This document shows positions 1 to 8,146 of a DNA stretch of 38,890 nt, piece after piece. The translations under genes were made by a program, and so were the position numbers. Source of the stretch: M3007 sp044224705 (lineage in GTDB: Bacteria; Bacteroidota; Bacteroidia; Chitinophagales; Saprospiraceae); the NCBI GenBank assembly GCA_044224705.1, contig JBGAJY010000028.1, positions 1 through 38,890 on the forward strand, written 5' to 3'. The notes beneath the pieces were generated by a model. That model was not told the DNA's origin, did no database searches, and was given only the letters and a program-made list of their open reading frames with translations. The number at the start of each line of letters is the position of its first letter. The first letter of the stretch is position 1.

Positions 1-2
1 GG

Positions 3-308
3 TCGACAGGCAGTCAGGAGGCCAAGAGCGAGGGGTCCGCAAATGAGCCGCGCCTGTTTGTCACGCCGAACCCCAGCAGCGGGCCGCTGCACATCCGGGT
101 GGAACTGGGTGCAAGGACGAACGTCATCCTGAAAACCATTCCCGTGGACGGAAAATCAACGGAACTACTGCTTTGGAAGGGTGAACACCCTGCCGGGACT
201 TATGAATTTGACAGCCAGCTTCCGGGCAATTGGGCAACGCAGCCTGTTCTGGTTTGGCTGAAAACCGATTTCGGCGCGGTCCAGCAAACCGTGACTTTGG
301 TCAGGTAG
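3..308 (+). CDS. C-terminal fragment of a T9SS-secreted protein
   Basis: The frame is open from the left edge of the window to the stop at 306-308, so only the last 101 residues of a larger protein are visible and the start lies outside. The fragment begins with a polar linker and then reads LFVTPNPSSGPLHIRVEL, the PNP-containing entry strand of a type A T9SS sorting domain. It ends in an aromatic and hydrophobic beta pattern typical of that domain (about 80 residues). Such domains send proteins through the outer membrane and are normally cleaved off at the cell surface. The catalytic or binding part of the protein cannot be identified from this piece. It converges on the DUF1684 gene with 7 bases between the stops and no obvious hairpin. 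Confidence 0.75.
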   Translation, partial: STGSQEAKSEGSANEPRLFVTPNPSSGPLHIRVELGARTNVILKTIPVDGKSTELLLWKGEHPAGTYEFDSQLPGNWATQPVLVWLKTDFGAVQQTVTLVR

Positions 309-315
309 GCATGCG

Positions 316-936
316 TTAGTGCTTTTTCTCCCCCCGAAACATCTTTTCACCCGCCGCCACTTCAATTTCCAGGTGGTTTTCCCTCGGAGGAATCGGACAA
401 TTGTACCCGTCGCTGTAGGCGCAGTAAGGATTGTAGCATTTGTTGAAATCGATAATGAGCATGCCGTCTTGAATATCCGCCATGCGAAAATCCAGGTAAC
501 GCCCGCCGCCGTACGTGGTTTCGCCGTTGGTCGCATCCTTGAAAGGCAGGAACAGGTAGTCGCGGTAAGCGGAGTCTTTTGAGATCAAAGTGAGGTTTTG
601 GTACAGCAGCAGCGTGTGTGCCTGACCCGCCACCTCGAATTGCAGGGTGGCGTATTGTCGGTACAATCGCGTCAGACCACTGTACGTGGGCAAATCAAAG
701 GGCTTCGCATCGGCGCTCAGGGTCACGCGCGCCGGGATGCGCCAGGCGGGATCGGCCGGGTAAAAATTCAGAAAAGCAGTGTCCGGAGCTTTCAGGGGCG
801 ACCGCGGTTCGCTGAGGAATTCGTTTTTGTAGTGCTGGCGGTGCGCCGCTATCTCGCGGACAAAAGCCGAGTCGGCATGCTGAGAAAAACCGGCGAAGCC
901 GTTCAGCAGCCAAAAACAGAAAAATAGTGGGCGCAT
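316..936 (-). CDS. DUF1684 family exported protein
   Basis: A 206-residue protein with an N-terminal signal peptide (MRPLFFCFWLLNGFAGFSQ, residues 1-19). The C-terminal half carries the conserved DUF1684 signature: FKDATNGETTYGGGRYLDF, then DFNKCYNPYCAYSDGYNCP and PIPPRENHLEIEV. The family is common in Bacteroidota and Actinobacteria. Its biochemical role is unknown, although the strictly conserved Asn/Tyr/Cys/Pro block suggests a binding or active site. The start lies 12 bases after the stop of the large FG-GAP lipoprotein gene on the same strand, so the two are probably one operon with this gene second. The signal peptide supports a periplasmic or surface location. Confidence 0.85.
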   Translation of the reverse strand: MRPLFFCFWLLNGFAGFSQHADSAFVREIAAHRQHYKNEFLSEPRSPLKAPDTAFLNFYPADPAWRIPARVTLSADAKPFDLPTYSGLTRLYRQYATLQFEVAGQAHTLLLYQNLTLISKDSAYRDYLFLPFKDATNGETTYGGGRYLDFRMADIQDGMLIIDFNKCYNPYCAYSDGYNCPIPPRENHLEIEVAAGEKMFRGEKKH

Positions 937-948
937 CGGTAAAGCCTT

Positions 949-3900
949 TTATTTTTTCAAAATGTCGAATACCTGGGCGGGGCCGTTGTTGTTTCCAACC
1001 AGGATCAAATTTTTCCCCGAAGCGGATGGGATGACCTTTACGTCCCTGGCTTCCCGCGTCGCCCAGAAGCCCGATTGCCGTGCCGGCAGGGGCTGGAACT
1101 GACCTTTGCCATTGTTCAGGAGAATAACTCCGTTGCCCGAATCGACGGGGCCGGTTTCGACCTGTTGCCCCATGTCGTTGCCGACGAGAATCAGGTCGGG
1201 GTTACCGTCGGCGTTCAGGTCTGCGACGGCCATGCCCCAGGCCGGAGCGATCTGGGCCGAATTCGGCAGCGCGTGGGCCACAAATTTTCCGCCCTGGTTT
1301 TCAAAATAGGTGGTTGCGAGGGTCTCCGCCTTGCGGTATTGGGCGGTTTTCAGGTCTTTTCGTGGGTAAATGTCTTCGAGCGCCGCCTCCGAATAGGGTT
1401 TGTTGTACAGAAATTTTTTCTTCAACCCGGGAATCTGTTTCACCAGCACATCGCGTAAAGCCAGGGTGTATTCCGTGCCGTTTTTCGTGTAACCCATCAG
1501 CGCGTCCGTGCTGCCGTTGGCGTCAAAATCCTTGTAGTAAACGAACAGGGGCTCTGAGGAAGAGGCTTTCAAACGGGTGTTCAAGCCGAGATTGCCCGCC
1601 ACGAGATCGAGGTCGCCGTCGCCATCGAAGTCGGCGATTGCCAGGCTGCGCCAGAATCCCGTGCTGTTGGCCAGTCCGAACTCCATTGTGGCGTCTTCGA
1701 AGCGGCCGCCGCTGTTTTTAAACACCATGACGGGCATCCATTCGCCGTTCACGATCATTTCAGGGCGTTGATCGCCGTTCAGGTCGGCAAATTGGAGGGC
1801 CCGGACCATGCCGCAATAAGCGAAAGCCGGGGCGACGTCCTGGGTAACATCCGTGAATTTGCCCTTTTCGTTGCGCAGCACATGGCTGGCCGGGGAAGTC
1901 GGATAAGAGCCGGGCACGCACCAGCCGCCGAGGAAAATATCGAGGTCGCCGTCGGCATCGTAATCGAAAGTTGCGACGGCCGAGCCGCTGTCGGTGATTT
2001 TGGGCAGGGCGGCAGCGGCTTTGCTGAAAGTGCCTTTGCCGTCGTTCAGGTACAAGCGCGGCTGGTAGTCGTCGCGGCCGGCCGCCGCCGCTGCACCGCC
2101 GCTTGCAGCGAAAAGGTCCAGGTCGCCGTCGCCGTCGGCATCGAAGAGGGCCACGCCGGCATCTTCACAAATTTTGTCGGACTGACCGGGGTCCGCCGCA
2201 CTGCGGCCGAACTGTCCGGTTTTATTTTGCAAAAACAAAGCCCCGGGTGCGCCGGGTGCGCCGCCCAAAAAGCAATCCTGCAACCCGTCGCCGTTCACGT
2301 CGCCGACCGCGATTTGCGGGCCCGGCGTCGACATTTTCCAGGGTAAAAGGCGCTCGCGATTGAAATCCGGGTAATTGTCGTCCCGGTGACTGTAATTCAG
2401 GCCATTTTTTCCGCTGATCTCCTGAACCACCAATGGGCCATCGGGCAGCAGCGGGGACAATTTGCCCGGTTTGGCATTCAACATTTTCAATACAAGTCGC
2501 TGATTGGCAGATTGATTGGTCAGGGTCAGCAGCTTGTTTCCAGGAAACTGCACTTCAATTTTTTCCACCGTGGCATTGCTCCCTAATCCAAATTCCAGCA
2601 AGGGCTGTGAACTGGAGAAGAAGCCCCGATATGGAGTCATTTCCTGTTGCCAGACCCGGCCGGCGGCTGTCACACGTACGGTGGCGCCGAAAGCATCGGG
2701 GTTGCCCGCAGGGCCTTCCAGTTCGATTTGCAGCCAATTGCCTTTTTTGCTGTCGGCTGCGGTGTTTTTGTACAACAAAACTTCGCCTTCGATGCGGCTG
2801 ACAATGAGGTCGAGGTCGCCGTCGGCGTCGAGGTCGGCGTAAGCGGAGCCATTCGAATAACCTTTGGCCGTGATGCCCCAGGCAGTCGTCATGTCTTCGA
2901 ACGAAAGGTCGCCGCGGTTGCGGTAGCAATAGTTGTTCAACGGGGTGTTCGGGATCGTATTCAGGTATTCGTACACGTTTTTGAAATGCGCGGAGCTGAG
3001 TCCGCCGAAGTGGCGCTGCACGGAGTCGGCCGTAAATTGGGCATAATCGAGGTTGGTCACGTCGCGGCGGTAACCGTTGGTGATAAACAGGTCGGTCCAG
3101 CCGTCGAGGTCCAAATCCTGCAACAACGGCGCCCAGCTCCAGTCGGTTTGGAACACGCCGGCGAGGCAGCCGATGTCGCTGTAGGTGCCGTTGCCGTTGT
3201 TCAGTTGCAGCACATTGCGCATGGGCTGGTGGCCGTAGCCATAGTTGACCAGGGCGTTGTAGCGCTCCTGTTGCATCGATGTGCCCAGCGTTTTTTGCCG
3301 CTGATAATCCTCGGCGAGCATATCGAGCGAGACGAGATCAGCCAATCCGTCGCCATTGATGTCGGCTGCGTCGGCGCCCATCGTGTGGTTGGCGACGTGA
3401 CGGAAGCCTTCCTGCCGGTGGTCGGTGAAAGTGCCGTTTTTGTTGTTGATGTACTGAAAATCGGGTTCGAGGTAGTCGTTGGCGACATAAAGGTCCGGGT
3501 AGCCGTCGCCATTGAAATCCGTGGCGGTGCAGCTCAGTCCGAATGCCCGGTTGTGAATGCCTGCCGCGGCGCTGACATCTGAGAAGGTTCCGTTTCCGTT
3601 GTTTTTAAACAGTTTATCGGACTCGTAAGGGGTGGTTGGTTCCGTACGGCGATAGATGGAGCCGTCTTCGCGCTGCGCCAGATCCAGTTGGGTGGTCAGA
3701 CCAAAGTCGGTTGGAAAATTGAGGACGTAGCAATCCAGGTCGCCGTCGAGGTCGTAGTCGAAAAAGTTGGCGTGGTTGCTGGCCGAGGGGTCGTCGAGGC
3801 CATACTGTTTGGCCTGCTCGCTGAACGTATTGTTTTTATTGTTGATAAACAAGAGGTTGCGGCATATATCGCCAGGTACCAAACCCGCGCGGCACACATA

Positions 3901-4368
3901 AATATCCTGCCATCCGTCAGCGTTGACATCAGCGATTGAAACCCCCGTTTTGATGCCTTCGGTGGCTGACACGCCGGATGCAGTGCTGATGTCGCTGAAT
4001 TTCAGGTTGCCTTCGTTGAGGTACAACTTGCATTCACCCGTGGTGGCGCTGAAAAAGAGGTCGGGTTTGCCGTCGTTGTTCACGTCGATGACGCCCACGC
4101 CGCCGCCGTTGTAGTAATAGGCGTTGCTGATGATGTTCTGCTCAAAATCTTCAGTGACCTGGTTCGAGAACGTCAGACCACTTTCGGCGCCGGTGACCCT
4201 TTTGAACAAGGCATCGGCCGGCGGTGTTGCTTCACTCAGATCGGGACCCGAGGGTTGCTTGGCGTCCTTTCGGCAGGCATTCAAAACCATTAACCCAAGA
4301 AAAAGTATAAAAACCAGCCATTTGGCCTGCAGCAGTACAGTAGAGATTGTTGGCACTTTGTGTTTCAT
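949..4368 (-). CDS. CRTAC1-type FG-GAP/VCBS repeat lipoprotein with ASPIC/UnbV domain
   Basis: An 1139-residue predicted lipoprotein. The N-terminus has a hydrophobic segment ending in a lipobox-like LNAC at about residue 32. It is followed by many FG-GAP/VCBS blades with calcium-loop motifs such as DVNNDGKPDLFF, DVNADGWQDIYV, DFDGDGDLDLVA and DLNADGNPDLIL, implying a beta-propeller (probably two) with bound Ca2+. Between the blade sets, at about residues 540-625, is an ASPIC/UnbV-like domain (GNWLQIELEGPAGNPDAFGA, then an FGLGS turn). Proteins of this kind are abundant in Bacteroidota, often near SusC/SusD systems, and are thought to bind glycans or proteins on the cell surface; no SusC/D pair is visible here. 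The gene is transcribed with the DUF1684 gene behind it and divergently from ubiX. The exact ligand is unknown. Confidence 0.9.
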   Translation of the reverse strand: MKHKVPTISTVLLQAKWLVFILFLGLMVLNACRKDAKQPSGPDLSEATPPADALFKRVTGAESGLTFSNQVTEDFEQNIISNAYYYNGGGVGVIDVNNDGKPDLFFSATTGECKLYLNEGNLKFSDISTASGVSATEGIKTGVSIADVNADGWQDIYVCRAGLVPGDICRNLLFINNKNNTFSEQAKQYGLDDPSASNHANFFDYDLDGDLDCYVLNFPTDFGLTTQLDLAQREDGSIYRRTEPTTPYESDKLFKNNGNGTFSDVSAAAGIHNRAFGLSCTATDFNGDGYPDLYVANDYLEPDFQYINNKNGTFTDHRQEGFRHVANHTMGADAADINGDGLADLVSLDMLAEDYQRQKTLGTSMQQERYNALVNYGYGHQPMRNVLQLNNGNGTYSDIGCLAGVFQTDWSWAPLLQDLDLDGWTDLFITNGYRRDVTNLDYAQFTADSVQRHFGGLSSAHFKNVYEYLNTIPNTPLNNYCYRNRGDLSFEDMTTAWGITAKGYSNGSAYADLDADGDLDLIVSRIEGEVLLYKNTAADSKKGNWLQIELEGPAGNPDAFGATVRVTAAGRVWQQEMTPYRGFFSSSQPLLEFGLGSNATVEKIEVQFPGNKLLTLTNQSANQRLVLKMLNAKPGKLSPLLPDGPLVVQEISGKNGLNYSHRDDNYPDFNRERLLPWKMSTPGPQIAVGDVNGDGLQDCFLGGAPGAPGALFLQNKTGQFGRSAADPGQSDKICEDAGVALFDADGDGDLDLFAASGGAAAAAGRDDYQPRLYLNDGKGTFSKAAAALPKITDSGSAVATFDYDADGDLDIFLGGWCVPGSYPTSPASHVLRNEKGKFTDVTQDVAPAFAYCGMVRALQFADLNGDQRPEMIVNGEWMPVMVFKNSGGRFEDATMEFGLANSTGFWRSLAIADFDGDGDLDLVAGNLGLNTRLKASSSEPLFVYYKDFDANGSTDALMGYTKNGTEYTLALRDVLVKQIPGLKKKFLYNKPYSEAALEDIYPRKDLKTAQYRKAETLATTYFENQGGKFVAHALPNSAQIAPAWGMAVADLNADGNPDLILVGNDMGQQVETGPVDSGNGVILLNNGKGQFQPLPARQSGFWATREARDVKVIPSASGKNLILVGNNNGPAQVFDILKK

Positions 4369-4416
4369 TTATCAAAATTTCGGCCCAAAATTGGAGATTG
4401 TGCTCCGCATTTTTTT

Positions 4417-4983
4417 ATGAAAAAAGTTGTCGTCGCCATAGCCGGATCTTCCGGTTCTATTTATGCCAAGGTGCTGCTGGACAAACTGGCCGCCCTGCGC
4501 CCGCAGTGGTCGGCCGTGGGTGTGCTGCTCTCGGACAATGCCCGCCTGAACTGGGAAATCGAACTCGGGTCGGTCGATCTGTCCGCCTATCCTTTTGATT
4601 TTTACGGAAAACATGACTTCAACGCCCCTTTTGCCTCCGGTTCGGCACGGTACGAGACGATGATCGTATGCCCATGCTCCATGGGCACCCTGGCACGTAT
4701 CGCCACCGGTCAGAGCAACGACCTGCTCACCCGCGCTGCCGACGTGGTGCTCAAGGAACGCCGCCGGCTGATTCTCGTGCCGCGCGAAACACCGCTCAGC
4801 CTCATCCATTTGCGCAACATGACCGCCGTGACCGAGGCGGGCGCCATCGTTTGCCCGGCTTGTCCTTCCTTTTACTCGCGGCCCGAATCGGCCGAAGGCA
4901 TTGCGGCAACGGTTGTCGACCGGGTGCTCGACCTTGCAGGTTTCGACCTGAACAGCTATCGCTGGGGCGAAAAACCGGAATGA
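4417..4983 (+). CDS. ubiX: UbiX-like flavin prenyltransferase
   Basis: A 188-residue flavoprotein of the UbiX/Pad1 family, which joins dimethylallyl phosphate to FMN to make the prenylated FMN cofactor of UbiD-type decarboxylases. Visible motifs are the N-terminal Rossmann-type MKKVVVAIAGSSGSIYAKVL, the CPCSMGTLARIATGQSNDLL block, RAADVVLKERR, and LVPRETPLSLIHLRNM, which is the family hallmark near the active site. Length matches the family (about 190). I chose ATG 4417 because the protein then starts directly with the flavin-binding strand; an upstream in-frame ATG at 4360 adds 19 residues with no family character and overlaps the divergent lipoprotein start. The next gene starts 17 bases after its stop. 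No ubiD is in the window, so the partner decarboxylase must lie elsewhere. Confidence 0.9.
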   Translation: MKKVVVAIAGSSGSIYAKVLLDKLAALRPQWSAVGVLLSDNARLNWEIELGSVDLSAYPFDFYGKHDFNAPFASGSARYETMIVCPCSMGTLARIATGQSNDLLTRAADVVLKERRRLILVPRETPLSLIHLRNMTAVTEAGAIVCPACPSFYSRPESAEGIAATVVDRVLDLAGFDLNSYRWGEKPE

Positions 4984-5000
4984 TCTAAATTCGCCTGACA

Positions 5001-5489
5001 ATGCGCTACCTGCTGTTCTGCCTCCTGGTTCTGAATGGTTTAGAAATATCCTGTTCGGGAAAATGGTACACCTACGAGGTGCCGGTACTGGTCGGCGGCC
5101 AGCCCAGCCGCATGCTGTCTTTTGAACGGACAGGCGCTGCGGCGGAAGGCACCGTGACCCTACAGTGCCGCGTAATCGACCTGGATGATCAGCAACCGAT
5201 GAGCAGCACGGTGGTGATTTTTACCAAAACGGAAGAGCGCACCACCCTGGCGGGCATCACTGATGAAAACGGTTTTTTTGAAAAAACCCTGCCGCCGGGC
5301 GCCTACGATTTTGAGTTGCAGTACACGGGGAAAAATTCCTTTCGACAGGCCAGTAACGTGCTGGAATCCGGAGGATTGTACGTCGTCAGCATCGGTTTGG
5401 GCAGCAGCGGCACGCCTTCGACGAGGGTCGTAAAATCAAGACGGCCTTTAAAACCGGAAGAAGCCCGCCGGCGGGCAGCGGGTCGATGA
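5001..5489 (+). CDS. Small exported protein with carboxypeptidase-regulatory-like (Ig) fold
   Basis: A 162-residue protein. Residues 1-20 form a signal peptide (MRYLLFCLLVLNGLEISCSG) with a Cys at residue 18, so it could be a lipoprotein, though the box is not canonical. Residues about 50-135 look like a CarboxypepD_reg or CNA_B-like beta sandwich: VTLQCRVIDLDDQQPM, then AGITDENGFFEKTLPPGAYD, a pattern common in Bacteroidota surface proteins. The tail is basic (KSRRPLKPEEARRRAAGR). It follows ubiX by 17 bases and is probably co-transcribed, but no functional tie to prenyl-FMN synthesis is evident. It converges on the coiled-coil gene at 5497. Function unknown. Confidence 0.75.
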   Translation: MRYLLFCLLVLNGLEISCSGKWYTYEVPVLVGGQPSRMLSFERTGAAAEGTVTLQCRVIDLDDQQPMSSTVVIFTKTEERTTLAGITDENGFFEKTLPPGAYDFELQYTGKNSFRQASNVLESGGLYVVSIGLGSSGTPSTRVVKSRRPLKPEEARRRAAGR

Positions 5490-5496
5490 GAGCCGC

Positions 5497-6474
5497 TCAG
5501 TCAAACAAGCGATCGTAGTCGTTTTCTTCGCGCTGGATGATTTTGGACGGCTGGTTAAGATCGAGCGGTTTCTCGGCCTGGCCGCGGGGCGATTCAGCCA
5601 GCAACGGACTCTTTTTCTCCCATTGTTCGAGCATTTGGAGGCCTTCTTCTTCAAAAACGCCGTTTTGCAGGTCGATGGAAGCCATGAGGTTTTTGCTGGT
5701 GTCCATGAACCGCTCCATTTCGCCAACCCGGTTGCCCACTTCTTCGGCCAGACCCTCGAGCGCCTGATCGAACAGCGCGCGTTTGTCGGGGTTGCCGCCC
5801 ATGATGCTCATGGCGGAGCGGATGGCGGAGTGACTGGTATGGATGGCCTGGTATTCCTGTTCTTTCACCTTGACCTGATCGCGCGTGTCGTCGAGTACGA
5901 TCTCGGAGTTTTCGTACATCCGGGTGAGGACGCGGTAGAGCACCTCCATTTTCTGGTACAATACTTCGTATTTGGCATTGGCCTCTTGCAGACGCGCGGC
6001 TTTGCGGGCCGCGAGGGTGAGGTTCTTATCGTCGTTTTGCTTTTTGGCTTGTTCTGCAAGGCTCATGTTGCGCTGGATATCGGCGGTATTGCCGTCCATG
6101 GTGCCTTTAAGCGTTCGCATTTGTCCGCGCAGCGCGCCGATTTGCTTGCTCAGGTTGCGCAGGTTGTTTTCGAGGTCTTCAATATAGGATTTCAGGATGG
6201 AAATGGGGTCGATCCGGACAAAAATCCCCGTGATCCAGCGCATCAGGGCTTTGTAGCCGTACCAGGCCAGGTTGCGGGCTTTGGGGTCGAGCACGACGTA
6301 CACCACAGCTGCCAGACTGGCCAGCATGGCCGAGAGGTACAGCGTATTTTCGGCCATTTGCACCAAAACGGGCAACATGCGGCTCAGCAATATGCCGCCG
6401 CCCAACACCAGAGCGGCCAGAAAAACACCGCCGGTGACCCCTTCGGGGCGTTGCCAAAAAGGCTTGACAGACAT
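5497..6474 (-). CDS. Membrane-anchored PspA-like coiled-coil protein
   Basis: A 325-residue protein starting MSVKPFWQRPEGVTGG. Two hydrophobic segments (residues about 15-37 and 43-62) are followed by an amphipathic stretch with an aromatic KALMRWITGIFVRIDP, then a long coiled coil (about 90-260) rich in Glu, Lys and Gln. The layout recalls PspA/IM30-like membrane-associated proteins, but I see no sequence motif that proves membership. The C-terminal tail is acidic and probably disordered (REENDYDRLFD). The start at 6474 lies 4 bases after the stop of the upstream coiled-coil gene, indicating tight co-transcription; the open frame extends further upstream but overlaps that gene. Function unknown; a scaffold or membrane-stress role is an inference from architecture only. 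Confidence 0.8.
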   Translation of the reverse strand: MSVKPFWQRPEGVTGGVFLAALVLGGGILLSRMLPVLVQMAENTLYLSAMLASLAAVVYVVLDPKARNLAWYGYKALMRWITGIFVRIDPISILKSYIEDLENNLRNLSKQIGALRGQMRTLKGTMDGNTADIQRNMSLAEQAKKQNDDKNLTLAARKAARLQEANAKYEVLYQKMEVLYRVLTRMYENSEIVLDDTRDQVKVKEQEYQAIHTSHSAIRSAMSIMGGNPDKRALFDQALEGLAEEVGNRVGEMERFMDTSKNLMASIDLQNGVFEEEGLQMLEQWEKKSPLLAESPRGQAEKPLDLNQPSKIIQREENDYDRLFD

Positions 6475-6478
6475 GAAA

Positions 6479-7024
6479 TCAGAGTATCTTTTGAATATTT
6501 TCGATGTCGCGATCCAGGTGGGTGAGCAAGGCCTGGTGCGTTTTTTCAAATGCGCTGCGGTTCTTTTCAATCTTTTCGCCTTCGAGTTGCGCGGCGGCTT
6601 CGGCCTGCTCGATTTCCTTGAGATAGGCGGCAATTTCATCCTGCAGGCGGGTCACCTCCAACTTGTGCCGCTCGATCTGATCGCGCAGGCGTTTGACGTC
6701 CTCCTGCCGGCCGGCGACTTTGGTGGCGGTTTGTTTTTCGAGGGCCAGGTCGAATTGTTCTTTCTCTTTTGCCACCAGGTTGCGGTAATAAGCGGCCGTT
6801 TCGGCCAGTTTTTCCTTGGTCAGACCGAGTGTGGAAGCAGTAGTAAAAGCGCTTTTATAGGCAGTGGCCTCGTCGAGCTGCAGTTCGCGAAGGGCGACTA
6901 CGGCGCGCTTGAATTCGAAATAATCGAAGCCGGGCAGGTTGTTTTTTTCAATGGCTGCGGTGAGGAATTCCAGGCTGCGGTCGTCGAGACCTTCTGCTGC
7001 AAACAATGATTTGGTGGTGAGCAT
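6479..7024 (-). CDS. Coiled-coil protein, first gene of a two-gene operon
   Basis: A 181-residue soluble protein. Residues 1-90 look like a small helical domain (MLTTKSLFAAEGLDDRSLEF, with a helix of the pattern FEFKRAVVALRELQLDEATA). Residues about 95-165 are a strong coiled coil (DVKRLRDQIERHKLEVTRLQ). There is no signal peptide or membrane segment. The frame is open for another 360 codons upstream, but that part is antisense to the TIR-like gene and has no protein-like character, so ATG 7024 is the sensible start. The gene is followed after 4 bases by the membrane-anchored coiled-coil gene, so the products probably interact through their helices. No family recognised. Confidence 0.8.
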   Translation of the reverse strand: MLTTKSLFAAEGLDDRSLEFLTAAIEKNNLPGFDYFEFKRAVVALRELQLDEATAYKSAFTTASTLGLTKEKLAETAAYYRNLVAKEKEQFDLALEKQTATKVAGRQEDVKRLRDQIERHKLEVTRLQDEIAAYLKEIEQAEAAAQLEGEKIEKNRSAFEKTHQALLTHLDRDIENIQKIL

Positions 7025-7194
7025 CTCAAAATCGAGTTGACTTGTTGAATGAAAGGGCGAAAAAACCGGTTTGCCGGATACCCGTCTGGAAAAATGCGAC
7101 GAATGAGGGCAAATAACCGAAATTCCTTCGGAACCCGCCGAAAATGCGGTTCGCGGGGTTTGCCTAAAATGCGCTTTTTTTGCCTTGGGATTTG

Positions 7195-7220
7195 TCCGGA
7201 ATAAATTCCGGGCTACCAGG
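7195..7220. repeat. Palindromic repeat, copy 1
   Basis: Holds tccggaataaattccggg followed by ctacc. It matches the repeats at 8061-8085 and 8117-8141 except for the first base of the palindrome. It lies immediately before the ATG of the TIR-like gene, in the same orientation as copy 3. The core is an 8-base arm (CCCGGAAT/ATTCCGGG) around AA. Confidence 0.85.
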
Positions 7221-7222
7221 CC

Positions 7223-8059
7223 ATGCTCCACATTTACATCTCTCACGCCCCCGGCGACGCCAAGCACCTCGGCACCCTGCTCGAATGGTTGAAACCGTTG
7301 CAGGAGCGTTATTTTTTGCGGATCTGGTACAACCGCCCTCCACCCCGGGCACAGCAACTCCCCCTGCCCTGGAACCTGCTCCTGTTCTGGTACTCGCCAC
7401 CGCAGCCCTCGGCGCCGTTCCGCCCCGATCCACCTGTGGAGTTGTTTGAAGGCCATATTTATTTGTTCCTCACCAGCCATCGTTCGCTGGCCACCCCGCA
7501 CATCGATCAGGTGGAGATTCCGGCGGCGACCACTCGGTACCACGAACACGGCCCGGCGTACATCCGGATTTTCCCGGTTTTGGTGTCCCCTTCTCATTGG
7601 AAATCCTTTTCCCGTTTGGCGCATTTTCCCACTCTCGGCCCGAAACGAAGCCTCGAAGAAAGTAACCCGAAAGAGGAAGGCTACCGCGAAGTGGTGAACC
7701 AGTTGCAGCCCATCATCGAAACACTGCGACGCAACTGGATCGAAAAATTTCATCAGGAAGGCCTCCCGGTGGATGATTTCAACCGTCCGGCGCCGAAGGC
7801 TTTGCCTGCCCCCACGATCACGCCGCTGCCCGGATGGCTGGGCTGGGCGCTGATGGCGCTGTTGCTGTATTCGGTGATGAACTGGTATGCAACTGCCTGT
7901 TCGCCAAAAATTTATCACGGCGATTACAAACCCCTGCTGCCGCCGGAAGAAGAACGGCCGGTCGAATTTCCGCGAAAACCGCCCGCTCAGGCGCCTTCCC
8001 CGGTATTCCTGCCGCCCGACCGCGATACGATTCCGTCGCCCATCGACGGCATCGAGTGA
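7223..8059 (+). CDS. TIR-like domain membrane protein
   Basis: A 278-residue protein. The N-terminus MLHIYISHAPGDAKHLGTLL matches the first strand and helix of a TIR/SEFIR fold (usual form: h-F-I-S-y-a-x-x-D). Then come LRIWYNRPPPRA, where TIR domains have the w.D..i.pG loop; HIYLFLTSHRSLATP, the adi.l.l.S segment; and a Glu in DQVEIPAA, where the catalytic or E-motif Glu often sits. A long helix (about 150-180) follows, then one membrane segment (about 203-222, WLGWALMALLLYSVMNWYA) and a Pro-rich tail of about 50 residues. Known TIR proteins act as NAD-consuming enzymes in immunity or as protein-interaction modules. Enzyme activity cannot be claimed here because the loop sequence is divergent. 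The gene is flanked by palindromic repeats and is divergent from the coiled-coil operon. Confidence 0.75.
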   Translation: MLHIYISHAPGDAKHLGTLLEWLKPLQERYFLRIWYNRPPPRAQQLPLPWNLLLFWYSPPQPSAPFRPDPPVELFEGHIYLFLTSHRSLATPHIDQVEIPAATTRYHEHGPAYIRIFPVLVSPSHWKSFSRLAHFPTLGPKRSLEESNPKEEGYREVVNQLQPIIETLRRNWIEKFHQEGLPVDDFNRPAPKALPAPTITPLPGWLGWALMALLLYSVMNWYATACSPKIYHGDYKPLLPPEEERPVEFPRKPPAQAPSPVFLPPDRDTIPSPIDGIE

Positions 8060-8060
8060 A

Positions 8061-8085
8061 CCGGTAGCCCGGAATTTATTCCGGG
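8061..8085. repeat. Palindromic repeat, copy 2 (inverted relative to copies 1 and 3)
   Basis: This 25-base unit is the exact reverse complement of 8117-8141. It begins one base after the TIR-like stop codon. Together the two units form a perfect 25-bp inverted repeat with a 31-base spacer, able to fold into a large hairpin in any transcript running from the TIR-like gene into maf. There is no T-run, so it is not a classic terminator. Confidence 0.9.
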
Positions 8086-8116
8086 CCGAAAATTTTGAAA
8101 CCCACCACAGCATCTG

Positions 8117-8141
8117 CCCGGAATAAATTCCGGGCTACCGG
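8117..8141. repeat. Palindromic repeat, copy 3
   Basis: Holds cccggaataaattccggg followed by ctaccgg. It ends 5 bases before the maf ATG, so it may overlap the ribosome entry region. See copies 1 and 2. Confidence 0.9.
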
Positions 8142-8146
8142 AGAAA

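Noticed and set aside
2647..3582. 311-codon plus-strand open frame
   Set aside because: Antisense to the FG-GAP lipoprotein. The Val/Ala/Glu-rich translation mirrors the repeated calcium loops and shows no signal or domain.
5623..6525. 300-codon plus-strand open frame
   Set aside because: Antisense to the coiled-coil operon, with His/Gln-rich translation and no domain; the minus-strand genes are better supported by their 4-base spacing and clear architecture.
7025..8113. Upstream extension of the 6479 gene to 8113
   Set aside because: The added 363 codons run antisense to the TIR-like gene and through the repeats. The protein-like part starts at Met 7024.
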